From the NCBI GenBank assembly GCA_914767715.1, contig OU612074.1:10512062-10576061 (forward strand): a stretch of DNA of 64,000 nucleotides, in the 5' to 3' direction. This document shows positions 10,935 to 21,890 of the stretch, piece after piece. The position numbers and the translations under genes were made by a program. This stretch comes from Membranipora membranacea (lineage: Eukaryota > Bryozoa > Gymnolaemata > Cheilostomatida > Membraniporidae). The notes under the pieces were generated by a model. The model was not told the origin of the DNA and did not search any database. It was given only the letters and a program-made list of their open reading frames with translations. Each line of letters opens with the position of its first letter. The stretch's first letter is position 1.

Positions 10935-13623
10935 ATAGAAATAAAATGACCAATATGATCATCATCCTGACACTTTAATAGCTATTACTTCCCAATTCGT
11001 TTCAAATGACATCCTGAATATGTAATCATGTCATACAATCTGACCCCGTGTACATGTATCAGTATTAGTGATCTGATTCATGCCATAGTTTTTTATTGCA
11101 AGCATTTACACAGTTACATCCTGTTTTACTGTCCTTTGACCCTTTGTGGTAATACCTTGTTTTTTGCTATCACTATCCTTTGTGTGGACTTAAGTTCACA
11201 AAACCGCACAGGACTAAAAATAACTGTTATCAGGTCAACCTGGGGCCACTTTCAAGCCCGGCAGCAACCAAGTCAGTTGATAAGGTCTGCTGCTGATTTT
11301 ATTTCTACAGAACATCATATCCAATATATTATACATTACTTTCTACATGTGTATTAAGCAAAGGATTAACATGTAGTTCAGCAATAGCATCACGGATTTA
11401 TGTTTATGCGGAGCATGGCTCTACTCATACAGTAAGTTTATTCATGCGATTTTGTTTATCTTGTCGTTTAATTTTCTGTGTTTCTTATTATCATTACATT
11501 TTTTGTAACTATTAATTAACAGAGAAACACCCATACTAAGTTTTCATAATTTGTAATATGCATTTTTATGCCACAGGGTACAAACTTCTAACAATAAAGA
11601 TAACCGTTGCCGAACCATCTCTCATCCCCTATCGAACATGCTAAACTAGTACAGTACAATCTATAGCCAGCAATAATGAGCAACAATGAATAAGCAGTTG
11701 TCAGGCCTAAGGTGGTTACCACGTAGCTACCACGAAAGCTTACTATCGGAAATGGCATGGGCATGGACCCAGTAAGGCTAAATCTAGTTGAATAAAAGTC
11801 TGGCCCTGCAGTAGTAGCCAAAATATGTGATAGCTCAATTCTAGTAGCTCATGATTAAATACCATAACTATACTATAGGAATGATATGGTATTGAAAAAA
11901 GGACGATAAATCTATTTGATGCAAAGTCTGAGTGAGTCCAGCTACGTGGACAAGAATATCCCAACTGCAAAAATCAACAGGTGCGTAGATCATGGGGATG
12001 GCTGTACTGTAACACAAAAGGCAAACTGCCAGGTGCACAAAATTTACCGCATAAAATTACAGACACCCTGGTCTCAAACAATAGATAATCAATCACACTC
12101 TACATTAAAAAACTCACTGCCAGACATCAAAAGGTTCAACACAAAATTAGAGTGGCCTCTGCACAAAACAAATACTCCATCAATCTAATGTGTATCGTGG
12201 TAGGATTTCATATTTTACACTGTTATGATCTAATATAAATTTTACGCTGGTTCTGCAGCAGATGCAGATCTACAACCACTGTGGAAATCACCATCGTCAG
12301 CGGTGTCGCCAATGCCATAGATACCCTTTGAGTGGCAACAGGTGACTCTGATTTCCCATCTATGTTTGTGTACTATTTTGATAGCCTATTAACATATCCC
12401 TAATTTGATCCCTCATTTAGGCTACAGTATGCTAATGTGAATTGATTGAGACTCAAGACTTGAAGATTCCAGGTAAGAGCTGATCTGATGGGTCTGATGT
12501 AAGACCTGGCCTCCAAAACATTAAGAGGTAGATAAATAACAAACAAAAGTTCTCAAATGAGCTAAGACATCTTTCTTATGTTTAGGTCGCATCATTTACT
12601 TTTATGGGCCAGAGTAAGATGTTTGGAATTCAATTTGGCATTGCAGGAATACAGGACATATAAATACTATGCACCTCGTAAATTTTAGATTCCATTCAGG
12701 TTAATCTGGGTACAATAAGAGTCAGAAAGTTTCTGAGCCCCTTTCACAAATAGTAAGAACGGCCTACATTCCAACCTTTCGACCTATCCAACTTTATTTA
12801 GGTGCAGCCATTATAGTTTTATTTCGGTGACATTCATTACACATGAACGGACTTAAACCACTGCTGCCACAGCTAGTCTTCAAATTGCACTACCACCATG
12901 GCTGTATAAATTCACAAGACATAGTCAGAGCTAGAATGACAACACCTCTTGTGTTGTAATATCTTTGGTAGCTTTCCAACAACTTACAATACACCCCTTT
13001 TAATGATTGCTTGTGTATTTTAATGAATGATCTAGCTAAATTGTGTAGATTAAAGTTGTTATGAAACATGAATTGAAGAAGTCCTTTCTTTTTCAATCCA
13101 AAAAAATATTCATTGACACATATTTAAATGTGATATAAAATTATTACAGTTGAAGACCACAATTTATCACCATTGAATAAGAAACTCTGTTCTAACAATG
13201 ACATTAAAATACTGTGATATTTGACGTTGGTAATGCCAGAAATAGTTAGACGTCACGAGTCTTACCAGTTTGGGTTATGCAAATTATAGCCTTAGTTCAC
13301 GTACCATTGAACTCTTTATTCAAAGTTCATTGCAACTTTCTCTCCTGGTTCTTGTTTGCTATCGGTGTGCCACTAGGTATTTAGCCCTAGCAGGAGCTTA
13401 CCTGCCACTTAGGGATGCACTCTCAAGCTAGCCAACTACGTGGTAACCACCTTAGGCGTGACAACTGCTTATTCATTGTTGCTCATCATTGCTGGCTATA
13501 GATTGTACACCGGGTCAAATTGTATGACATGATTACATATTCAGGATGTCGTTTGAATCGAATTGGGAAGTAATATCTATTGAAGTGGCAGGATGATGAT
13601 CATATTGGTCATTTTATTTCTAT
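10935..13623. mobile_element. Inverted-repeat element of about 2.7 kb with an interrupted left arm
   Basis: The right arm (13,436-13,623) pairs with two separated pieces on the left, 10,935-11,053 and 11,650-11,726. Shared blocks are 'aataaaatgaccaatatgat', 'atgtaatcatgtcatacaat', 'atagccagcaat' and 'taaggtggttaccacgtag'. The left arm therefore carries a ~600-bp insertion (11,054-11,649) flanked by GTAC on both sides. The interior (11,727-13,435) has no transposase I can recognise; the short frames there look like chance. Confidence 0.72.
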
Positions 13624-13919
13624 TCAACAGTGGTTCAACTCAAAGAAATTTACAAAAACAGAAGCCTAGACATATCAAGGGTCAAATATCAAAACCCAAT
13701 CGCAACTCAGAAGGCCTTGTTTTACCATATGTTGTAAACACTATCACAGGTCATGGTTTATTTAGAGAATACTTAAACCGAATGAACATCGCTGACAAGT
13801 CATCCTGTCCTAAATGCGGTGCGATATCGAATTCAAATATTCGTGTTATTTTTTACCGCCCAAATTACTCAAAAATCAGAGAAAAAACATTCAAAATAGA
13901 TACAATAACAATACCTTAA
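13624..13919 (+). pseudogene. LINE fragment: C-terminal cysteine motif region
   Basis: The plus-strand frame contains TITGHGLFREYLNRMNIADK followed by SSCPKCG. This is the conserved block that follows RNase H in many LINE ORF2 proteins (general form TGHG-x-F-x-x-Y-L-x-x-x-x-I, then C-x-x-C). It is cut off after about 100 residues and is a relic. It fits the piece of the same protein just after the RNase H motif at 5.7 kb, possibly from the same element family. It abuts the end of the preceding inverted-repeat element. Confidence 0.7.
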
Positions 13920-15640
13920 AACACAACTTTGCAGTAGGTGATGGATCTGGCTGACTATATAAAATTGTCTGACAGATTTACTACCAATATATGTTAAAAC
14001 AAATTTGTCCGGGGCCTCTGAATACGATGGGTCCATATATCACCTGTATTCTGACTGATTTATTCCATTCTATATCAGTCCTCCTCATAAAACAAGACAA
14101 GATAAAGCATACAGCAATCGTATCCTTGGTAGGGTCATCTGTTTGATATGTTACACCAGATAAAGCGGGTCTACAGAATAATGTTATTACAGTTAGAGTA
14201 CAAGTGTAGAGTCTCAGCAATCAGATGTCCTGGCACTTTCAATCCAGAATATTATTGTTTTAAAACAAGCAAAACAAATTTAATAAATGCAGTCATTTCG
14301 GATATATCAAAACAACTGGGGGTTTGAACCTATATATGTTTCGAGTAAATTTAGAGTTTCTTGCATTCATGTTAAGGTATTTCGAAAATATAATCTCGAG
14401 ATTATACTATGGGTCTATTGAGGTATTTCAGACATGAGCACAAAAAAAACTTATAAAAACGGCTAAATGGGTTGAGTCAGTCAGAAATTTGCCTGCACTG
14501 TTTGGTTTGATCAGCCAGTTTTGTTTTCAATTGTCTGGCTTGTCATAACACACTGGTACCCACACGCATCACTGCGTTGTTCCTGGTAAAACAATTTCGC
14601 TACCAATTACAAACTTTTGAAATTTTCCTGGTGGCAATACATGCTAAGTAATTTTTACTCTCGGCGAGCCATGTCGATGATCCCGACCAATTAGCCTTGC
14701 TGCAATTAATAGCCGTCAGAACACGGTTGTACTTGTTTCTTCAGGATGCTAACGATTTAGTCGAAAACAATTCAAGAAAGAGCATAGCAGTTTGCGCCAT
14801 GATGCGCATCGCACGTGGTAGTTCGTCTGGCAATTTTACACATCTACAAACCAATTTATTTTGAATCACCGCGTTCAAAAGGTTTCCATGTACCAAATTC
14901 ATCTAATCTTGGCTGTTGTAATGTAATTTACAGACAAGATAATTTGTTTTACCAGACATGGGTAAATGAATAAACTGCTCAATAACAGGTGACAGGTAGG
15001 GCATTAGTGTGGTGCACAAGGTGCATTGTATTTATCTGTGAAACTACAACGACAATGTGTTAACTTGAATAATATGATGATTATGGTGAAATTGGTGCCT
15101 CATAAAAAACATGCTGTCAATGAGCTATCTATACTATATCAATTAATACAAACTATTGGGAGACAAGTTTTACCATTCTGCAAGCCTACCATTAAACCCT
15201 ACAATCAGTAGCTAACTCAGTAAAACAATTATTTAGTATTCTCAGGCTTAACCTTAGCTATAGATATAGTACAAGTTTACATACCTTTTTTCACCCATTA
15301 ATATCCTCAAAAATACACTTTTGCCCATAAATATAAATAACGTTAAAGTTAGCAGCAAAGTGAGCAGTAAAATGAATGGTGAACAAACCTAGGCTCACAG
15401 GGCAACAATGCGGTTTAAGGCTCGCATAGCTCCTTAAACAGTGCAGATAATTGGGCACAAAACAAAATAGCCTGACCCGAACAAGCCAAGTAATTATGAC
15501 CAATTAATCCACTATCCCAGTGAATGACAGGGCTGACACACCAATGCAAGGGAGCTACAATTGGTATTAGAGATAACTTCTCTTACGATCTGGACTAGCT
15601 CATAACTGTTAGAAAGATGTTATGAAAACAGACATGTAGT
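13920..15640. other. Non-genic stretch
   Basis: No supported gene. 14,550-14,600 (ctggtacccacacgcatcac) resembles 5070-5110, again a likely old repeat. Confidence 0.4.
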
Positions 15641-15644
15641 CTTA

Positions 15645-15960
15645 GGGCAGCAGGGAGGCACTGCCTCCCCTAAAAGGCTATAGCAAATAAAGTGGCCTAA
15701 ACCATCATAAGGAGAAGTATACACCCGAGAGTTTTGGGGATGGAACAATCAACCGATAACAGCTTCCACATTGGGAATCGAACCCAATATTCTTGAGGCA
15801 CCAATCGCCTGGCAGTGAATAGCGAGCACTTACCAATTGCCCAGCTCACCAACCACTTGGAACAGCTTGTGAAACAGATGAGTTGGGATTTCTGGAGGGT
15901 GGAGTTAATACAAGATCTAACAGGAGGAGGTTACAGCACCCTAAATGGTGTTACTGCGAT
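15645..15960 (-). repeat. 'GGGGAGGC' dispersed repeat copy, broken by a SINE-like piece
   Basis: The terminal palindrome 'gggaggcactgcctccc', then 'aagtggcctaaa', then 'acaggaggaggttacagcac', match the reverse-oriented copy at 37,280-37,510. The tRNA-like piece at 15,770-15,860 lies between these parts. Confidence 0.5.
15770..15860 (-). mobile_element. tRNA-derived SINE head
   Basis: The minus strand has an A-box-like 'gtgagctgggcaattggtaa' and, about 40 bp on, a B box 'gggttcgattccc'. These are the internal Pol III promoter elements of a tRNA-derived SINE. The acceptor ends do not pair convincingly, so it is not called a tRNA gene. Confidence 0.55.
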
Positions 15961-16079
15961 CGTGCGCATGTCGGCACCCTATTCAACCTGATCAAAACCT
16001 ACATAGCAAAGTTTTTATATATTATTATACATCTTAACCATCCATGTAAATTTTGTGTACATTGCTATGAGAAAAGCTT

Positions 16080-16327
16080 TGATGTGGGTTAAGATGTGGG
16101 TTAAATTGCAAGTGTTGTCTCCGTCCGAGGACTGAGAGATATCAGTGCCTTAAGGTCACGGCCGCCGAATTCGGCGCCAAGTTGCTCTCAGTTTGCAGGC
16201 AGGTCGAAGCACACCTGGGGCGTCATATGAGCCCAGTAGTCAGTAGACCGCAGCAGGATTGGAACCCATGTCCTCCAACGCTAGCGCGTCAGAGGGCAGG
16301 CGCTCTAACCAACTGAGCTACCTCCTA
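16080..16327 (-). mobile_element. tRNA-derived SINE
   Basis: The minus strand begins with a tRNA-like head: A box 'tagctcagttggttagagcg' at about 16,300-16,320 and B box 'gggttccaatcc' at about 16,260. It is followed by a ~170-bp tRNA-unrelated body containing 'ggcgccgaattcggcg'. The head resembles a tRNA, but the 5' GGAGGTA has no good partner after the T arm, so this is a SINE, not a functional tRNA gene. Confidence 0.65.
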
Positions 16328-16564
16328 TATGAACATTGGTTGTATTTTGCTTTCCAAAACACTTTTATATCATGTAAATAAAAATATTGAGGTATTACAA
16401 AATCTTGCACCAGTATGGTATGAATAGAGGGTCAATCATCAACCCGTTGAAGCTTGAAAAGCTCAGTGCGAAATAATCCAGGTGTATTGGGTGTAAGTAG
16501 TAATAAATATGTACCGTAACAAAACAGTTAAACCACCAAGTAGTAAAAAAGAGATGATAATGTA

Positions 16565-16720
16565 AATAAAATCTGGTGTCGCCGGGATTTAAACTCGGGC
16601 CACTAGCGCAACATGCATATTATAATTGTGGTATAATTTTTTCAATTAGTAATTTGTCCCACTCAGGGATTTAAACTTGGGCTTTTGATCTGTGACCGAG
16701 CCACACCTGCCCGCTTTAAA
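16565..16720 (-). mobile_element. Two degenerate tRNA/SINE-like B-box motifs
   Basis: On the minus strand 'gagtttaaatcccggcgac' and 'aagtttaaatccctgagtg' appear about 90 bp apart. Each resembles a decayed B box with flanking T-stem sequence. This could be two nested SINE relics. Confidence 0.35.
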
Positions 16721-17039
16721 TTGGACATGAGTGTGTAAAGTTAGCTTTTGTGTAATTTTGTTCAATTTTTTCTTTTTTTCAAGCAATGAAGGCAAAAAAT
16801 GTGTAAAAATTTTATACGCACATGCACAACTGGTTTTACTGCACATATGTGGTTGAAGACAGGACTTTGATTCAGCCATTTCTTCTATTTTCCAAAAAAA
16901 AACATTTAAAAAAAAAAAGTGTTATGAGGCACTGAATATGGGTTTCTTTTGTTTTATATACACACGCGTTTATCATAAACGCAAAACTTCAGTTTTGTGG
17001 ATAAGGCTGACAACAGACTGTCCCTCTTTAAAACAAACT

Positions 17040-17310
17040 GAGCTGAGGCTATTTTCACTCAAAATTTATTAATCCTTACTAATCTGTGATTTTCTCTTGT
17101 TCTAAGACAGCTAAAGCTCCATAGATTTTTTCACCTTAAAACTCATCTCTTTTCACTGGGGCTGAATTAAATATGTCGTCCTCAGACAAGCACATTGTTG
17201 ATATACAGGCAGCTGCCTTGGGGGTTAACAGTGGATTATCTACATGCCAGGCTCAATCCGATCAACAAGCACATTGATTGTATAGTGAGATAGATCATCT
17301 CAAAGAAATT
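17040..17310 (-). repeat. Dispersed repeat, partner of 2,120-2,400
   Basis: See the partner copy. The two are inverted relative to each other and moderately diverged. Confidence 0.65.
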
Positions 17311-19167
17311 CTTGAAAATTTTTTTCCATTTTTCATTTTTAGGTATTGTGTCTATTTTCGACTAGGACAGGTAATCTTTATTTAGTCTTAATCATGATTA
17401 TATGAAGCTTCATTAAATTTGAGAAAAATATTTGTTACTGTGTGTAGAATGAAAAAAACAGAATAGAAATCGAAGTGCTGGTTGCCGAGATATTCATATA
17501 CGAAATCAATTTGTTCAAAAGTGCGTGACATCACTGTGTTTGTACCTTCTTGGATTATTGTCTCCCCTGCCATTTTATTTCTAATCTATGGCCATTGAAA
17601 AGGAAAGAAGTTTTGGGCTATGTAATGTCAGGGCTAACATGTTTCTATGTTGCATTACTGCACACTCATACAAGTATTTTTTTATACCGTTAATTTCTAT
17701 ATTGTTAGATGGGCTATTTTCTGACAAAATTTAAATTTTCAGAACAGCTATATGACCACCCTTCCAGTGTCGTTACTGCCCCCCCCCCCCTCCTCCCTCA
17801 GCAAAATATAGTAGAGGCTTGAGCTACTTTGGCTTGCCACAAGAAAATCATAGCACAGGAGGCTCCAAATCATCAATCGGCCATATGCTAGGAGCTGAGA
17901 TCCTTTTTCGCTGTATGCAATATGCATACTGCTATTGTTGTATCTCTCCTTGCAGAATCCTGTATCTGAAACCTTGTTGTTGATCTTTAGACGCAGTACT
18001 GAAGTTTTTCCATGACTAGGTTTAAGATTAATTTTGGTTACAAACGCACTAGCCAATATATTTCTGATCTTGTGTTTTTATTTTACAATAACATCAGTAA
18101 GATTATGTTTGCAGATCTAATGATATTAGAGTTAGAGCCAATGTATCAAGTTTTTTAAATTAACTTTTTTTTAGTATTGAGATGACAGTCTCTAACTGCA
18201 TCATCACCCTTTGGTGGTCAAAGGTCAAAGTTGTGTTGACATTAAGAATGAAAAATTGCAACAAGGTGATGTTTTTTCTCAATCAAAATTGATTTAATTT
18301 CATTTCTTTTGCATTTCATTGAAGTAATCTTTGCATGTTGAAATTGAGGTAAACAAAGAATGGTTATTCAATTCCTCATACACTGATATCTCTTTTACTT
18401 AAAATTGCTATAAAATGCATACGCAGTGAAAAAAAAAAAATTTGATGACAAGTTGCCAGATATCCAACAGATGGGATGTTTATTGTTTATTTGCCACTTG
18501 CTAGCATTTTGTCCCATTGAATTCACATTTGGGTCACAGACTGGTTCTGTTTCTGTCTTGAAAATAATAACAGTTATTAATGTCAAGACACAAACACAAT
18601 TCATTTTGCATAGTCATAATGTCGATTTTTATCAAACTGATAGATAAAGTGATACCGACAATTATTGGTGCCATGCTTATGACAGCAACAGATGCCAAGC
18701 TGTGTTAAACCCTCATCAAGGCAACACAATAATTTGGGAATGGATAACTGGGTAAAACTAAATGAAAATCATAGGAGAAGAATCGTCTTGAAGAGGATGC
18801 TAACAGACATACATTCAAGTCGACTAGTTCACATCCACTGAACTCTTACTAATTCAGTCGCTAGTAATAATATGCTGACATGTGAGCAATAAAATTTGAG
18901 TGTAAACATTAAAAATGCTGTTTCTTGGCTTGTCCTGTAAACAATTAGCAAAATAACGAAATTATTGAGGAATCATGTACACACTCGGAAACTGCCTGCC
19001 CTCAAGTTGATGCAGTACATGAAAGATTTTTATCGACAAGCTATTCAAACCGAAGCAGTGCTGATTTAGTTAAATGGTCGCAACCATCTTGTCTTCATCC
19101 CTCTATCAGACACAGTTTCGATGCTGTCTGACTTTCAATTACAGAGCCGGACAGGTCTAGTACCTTG

Positions 19168-19175
19168 TATATAAA
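19168..19175 (+). promoter_or_regulatory. TATA box, copy A
   Basis: TATATAAA is followed 89 bp later by the splice donor GGTAAGG (GT at 19,257). The untranslated first exon would run from about 19,198 to 19,256. The same motif and spacing occur in copy B and in the three minus-strand secreted-protein genes. Confidence 0.55.
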
Positions 19176-21647
19176 GTCTCGCGATCATGCTTTAAAATGA
19201 AAATGGTAAAAAAACATCCACTCAAAGCAAGTTAGAGTGGCATTGCCTTCTGAGGGGTAAGGAGATGTACGAAGCATACAATTTTTTATGATGCACAGTA
19301 TTTTGCGAGCATTACTAGTTACCTACAATGTGTTTGTACTTAAAGCGAGCCTTTGACCAATGATGGCGTCCAGGTACTTGAAATCCTCAACATGTTCTAC
19401 AGTAGTATAACTGTTAACTATATAGAATGTGCTGATTTATCTAAAATGAACCAAGGGTACTGGGTATAGGTGACTTCAGGGAGAAAGTGATTTTGTTGGA
19501 TTTTTCTGATTATTTAATGTACTTCCATCAAGTCCATCTAGACTGTATCACAATTATTTGTCCTCATTGCCTATAATAAGAAAATATGTTTAGATTAAAC
19601 TTTCTTCCTAATCATAATTTTCCACCTGTGAATCTCTCCCTTTACTTAAGCTTTCGGTCATCGTAGAATTAGGGTTCACAGTAGAATCGTAATAATACCT
19701 GACCCTTAGTAGTTATTGGTCCCACTGTCCAAAGATCAACTTCAACGCAAATGAATCAATTCTGATTTTCGTATTTTAAGAACAATAACAAACCTATGCT
19801 TATTGGCCAAGGGTTATTGTCGCCAATGGATATCTTTTGCTTCTTGTTTAACACTTTCACAAATCACAGAATGTGTATTGAGAAATAACTAAATATTTAT
19901 GTATGGCAGCAACTATAGAAAGACCGCCTGTGCAAATTGTCACCTCTCATATTTTTCTATGTCCAAGATAAAGGTTAGACCTGTGCTATAATGAAATGTT
20001 GAGGTTATGGCGTGATGCAGGGAGGCAGTTATAATATAGAATATAATTCTGGCATTATGACATGTTGATAATGAATAAAACCATTCAAAATGATAATTTT
20101 AAGCCAGTATGAGATTCATTAGATATTGATAAGGTTAAGATCGCAATGCATACGTCATTTGTTAGGCGTAAATAAAAAACCCATGTTATGAGACCTACAA
20201 TCTCATCTTGTCTTTTGCATCACAATCAATATGATATTCTCATTCGTCATACAAATTTGTTTATCACCCCGCCTTATATGGCATTTTGTATTTACAATAA
20301 TCTCACAAAAATAAACTGTGTTTGCCATTGTCCTGACAGGTCCCCAGGACAAACTTGATTATCAATGATAGAACACATCCTTGATGTTAGAAGGATGAGT
20401 AGTTCCATCAGTTAGTTTCGTGACTGTGAGAGTTGTCTGAGTTTGAGATATGTGTGATTTGTGAGAGTGCCATTGCCCTTGTATGAGTATCAATAAGGTC
20501 AGCAAAGAGTGAACTACTACTTAGCATACCGTATTATGTTTATCTTACAAAAAGTGGTGTTTTGTTGGATGTATCTGCCAGCAGTCATTTGACAGCTCGT
20601 TTAGGGAATGGATTTCTAGAATGATTTGATTACTGTCAGGGCAGGTGATTATGAATCGATCACTGCTCTGAGATGGATTGGAGTTTGATTCAATTAAGAT
20701 GTTGGTATAACCTCATATTATTGTTATTAATGTAAGAAATGTATTCATTGTCTCCCAGAATAATTGAACTGTAATCTGGACAAGTGTTATGAGACAACCA
20801 TTGCACTGAGATGGATTAGAGTTTGATTCGGTTATGATGTTGTTGACGTCATGTGTCATGCCCAAAATGCCCAGAGTAAAGTGTTCTACAACAACAACAA
20901 TTTTCTTTAATACTTTTGCTGGTTCTTGAAGAAATCTGTCTGTGAATATCACATGAGCTTCTTTTCTTTGTCTGCCCGCCTGTCTGTCTGTGTTATTGCA
21001 TTAGATAAAATTTGTGTTAGTATGAATATCTATTCTATGACACCTAAAGAATAAGCAATAGCGCTACATTTATTATAGTATCGTATATACAAAGAGAAAA
21101 ATCAGAGGTGGTAGTTAGTATATGCTGTCTGTCCAAAGTTGGTAAAATGTGTATGTTGAATGTTTTCACACTATGTATGACATTAAAAGTATATAATGAA
21201 ACTTGACGACATGAAATGAGCATCAACCAATTGGGAATACCTCTTTTTCCATGAGCAATGCCAAATGTTTATTTATTATGCCTAAAGAGTGCATCTTCAG
21301 TAAACTAAGGTCGGGAGGAACAAAGATATTATTTACACTTTTTTACTATTGCATAACGGAGCTTTCACAATATTCTAAATGAATTCTCAATATTGTGATG
21401 TAGTAATTGTAGTTTTGTAAAACACATTAATATGCAAAATCATAAGTTGTTTGAGGGGCAATTTGATCTTAGGACAGTAACACCAATGATGGGCAGGTGC
21501 TATCTAGAACTGTTCTGTATACCCATCTGCTATGAAGGTCCAAAGCTTTCGTTAATTGAGGGATCGTTTTACACAGAATATGTATTAGATGTAAGTTTGT
21601 TCTTAACAGGGTTAGGCAAAGAAAAAAGTAAAGAAAAAGCTAGCATC

Positions 21648-21767
21648 ATGACTCTCTGCCTGATATCCATATTACTAGTAGTTAAATTGAAGGGTGAACC
21701 CATTATGGATAAAATTGGAATAATATTATTGCACCGTTATTCATTCATCAATACTGATGGAATTGAA
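21648..21767 (+). CDS. Signal-peptide exon, duplicated copy A (partial gene)
   Basis: The exon follows a good acceptor (TTGTTCTTAACAG, exon start 21,610). It begins MTLCLISILLVVKLKGEP and runs for 40 codons to GAA before a GTAAGG donor. Compared with copy B it has two replacements in the signal region (V for I, K for T). The duplication ends before the next exon, so copy A has no 3' exon of its own. Its transcript would have to splice over copy B to 26,227, read on to a stop at 21,852-21,854, or be non-functional. The longer open frame that enters from upstream is broken by indels in copy B that all lie before this ATG, which supports the ATG chosen here. Confidence 0.5.
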
Positions 21768-21890
21768 GTAAGGACATATGGAGCCAACACACTGTACTGT
21801 CTCCGAATTGGAGATCCTCAAAAGTATAAAGGGGACAGGGCTAGCTTTCATTAATTGTAATTGAAAAAATAATGGTTAGTCCGATTTTTA

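Larger units (their letters stand above)
17752..21890 (+). repeat. Tandem segmental duplication, copy A (4.14 kb)
   Basis: The segment is repeated head to tail by 21,891-26,174 with only scattered substitutions and small indels along most of its length. The outer breakpoints share ATGA ('tatatgacc' at the left edge, 'tttttaatgaat' at the right edge). Such microhomology suggests a replication- or end-joining-based duplication. The unit carries a TATA box, a non-coding exon and a signal-peptide exon of a plus-strand gene. Confidence 0.93.

Noticed and set aside
11916-12188. 90-codon plus-strand frame
   Set aside because: No splice context, no family and no signal; within a transposon interior.
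16240-16327. Possible tRNA gene on the minus strand
   Set aside because: A and B boxes are good, but the acceptor stem does not pair and a SINE body follows.
17748-18056. Minus-strand open frame repeated at 21,841-22,194
   Set aside because: Open in both copies only because the copies are nearly identical; no splice, signal or family support, and the poly-C tract enters the frame.
21432-21854. A 140-codon open frame in duplication copy A
   Set aside because: Copy B breaks it with indels upstream of codon 73, while the shorter ATG exon is kept; the upstream part is more likely intron and 5' UTR.
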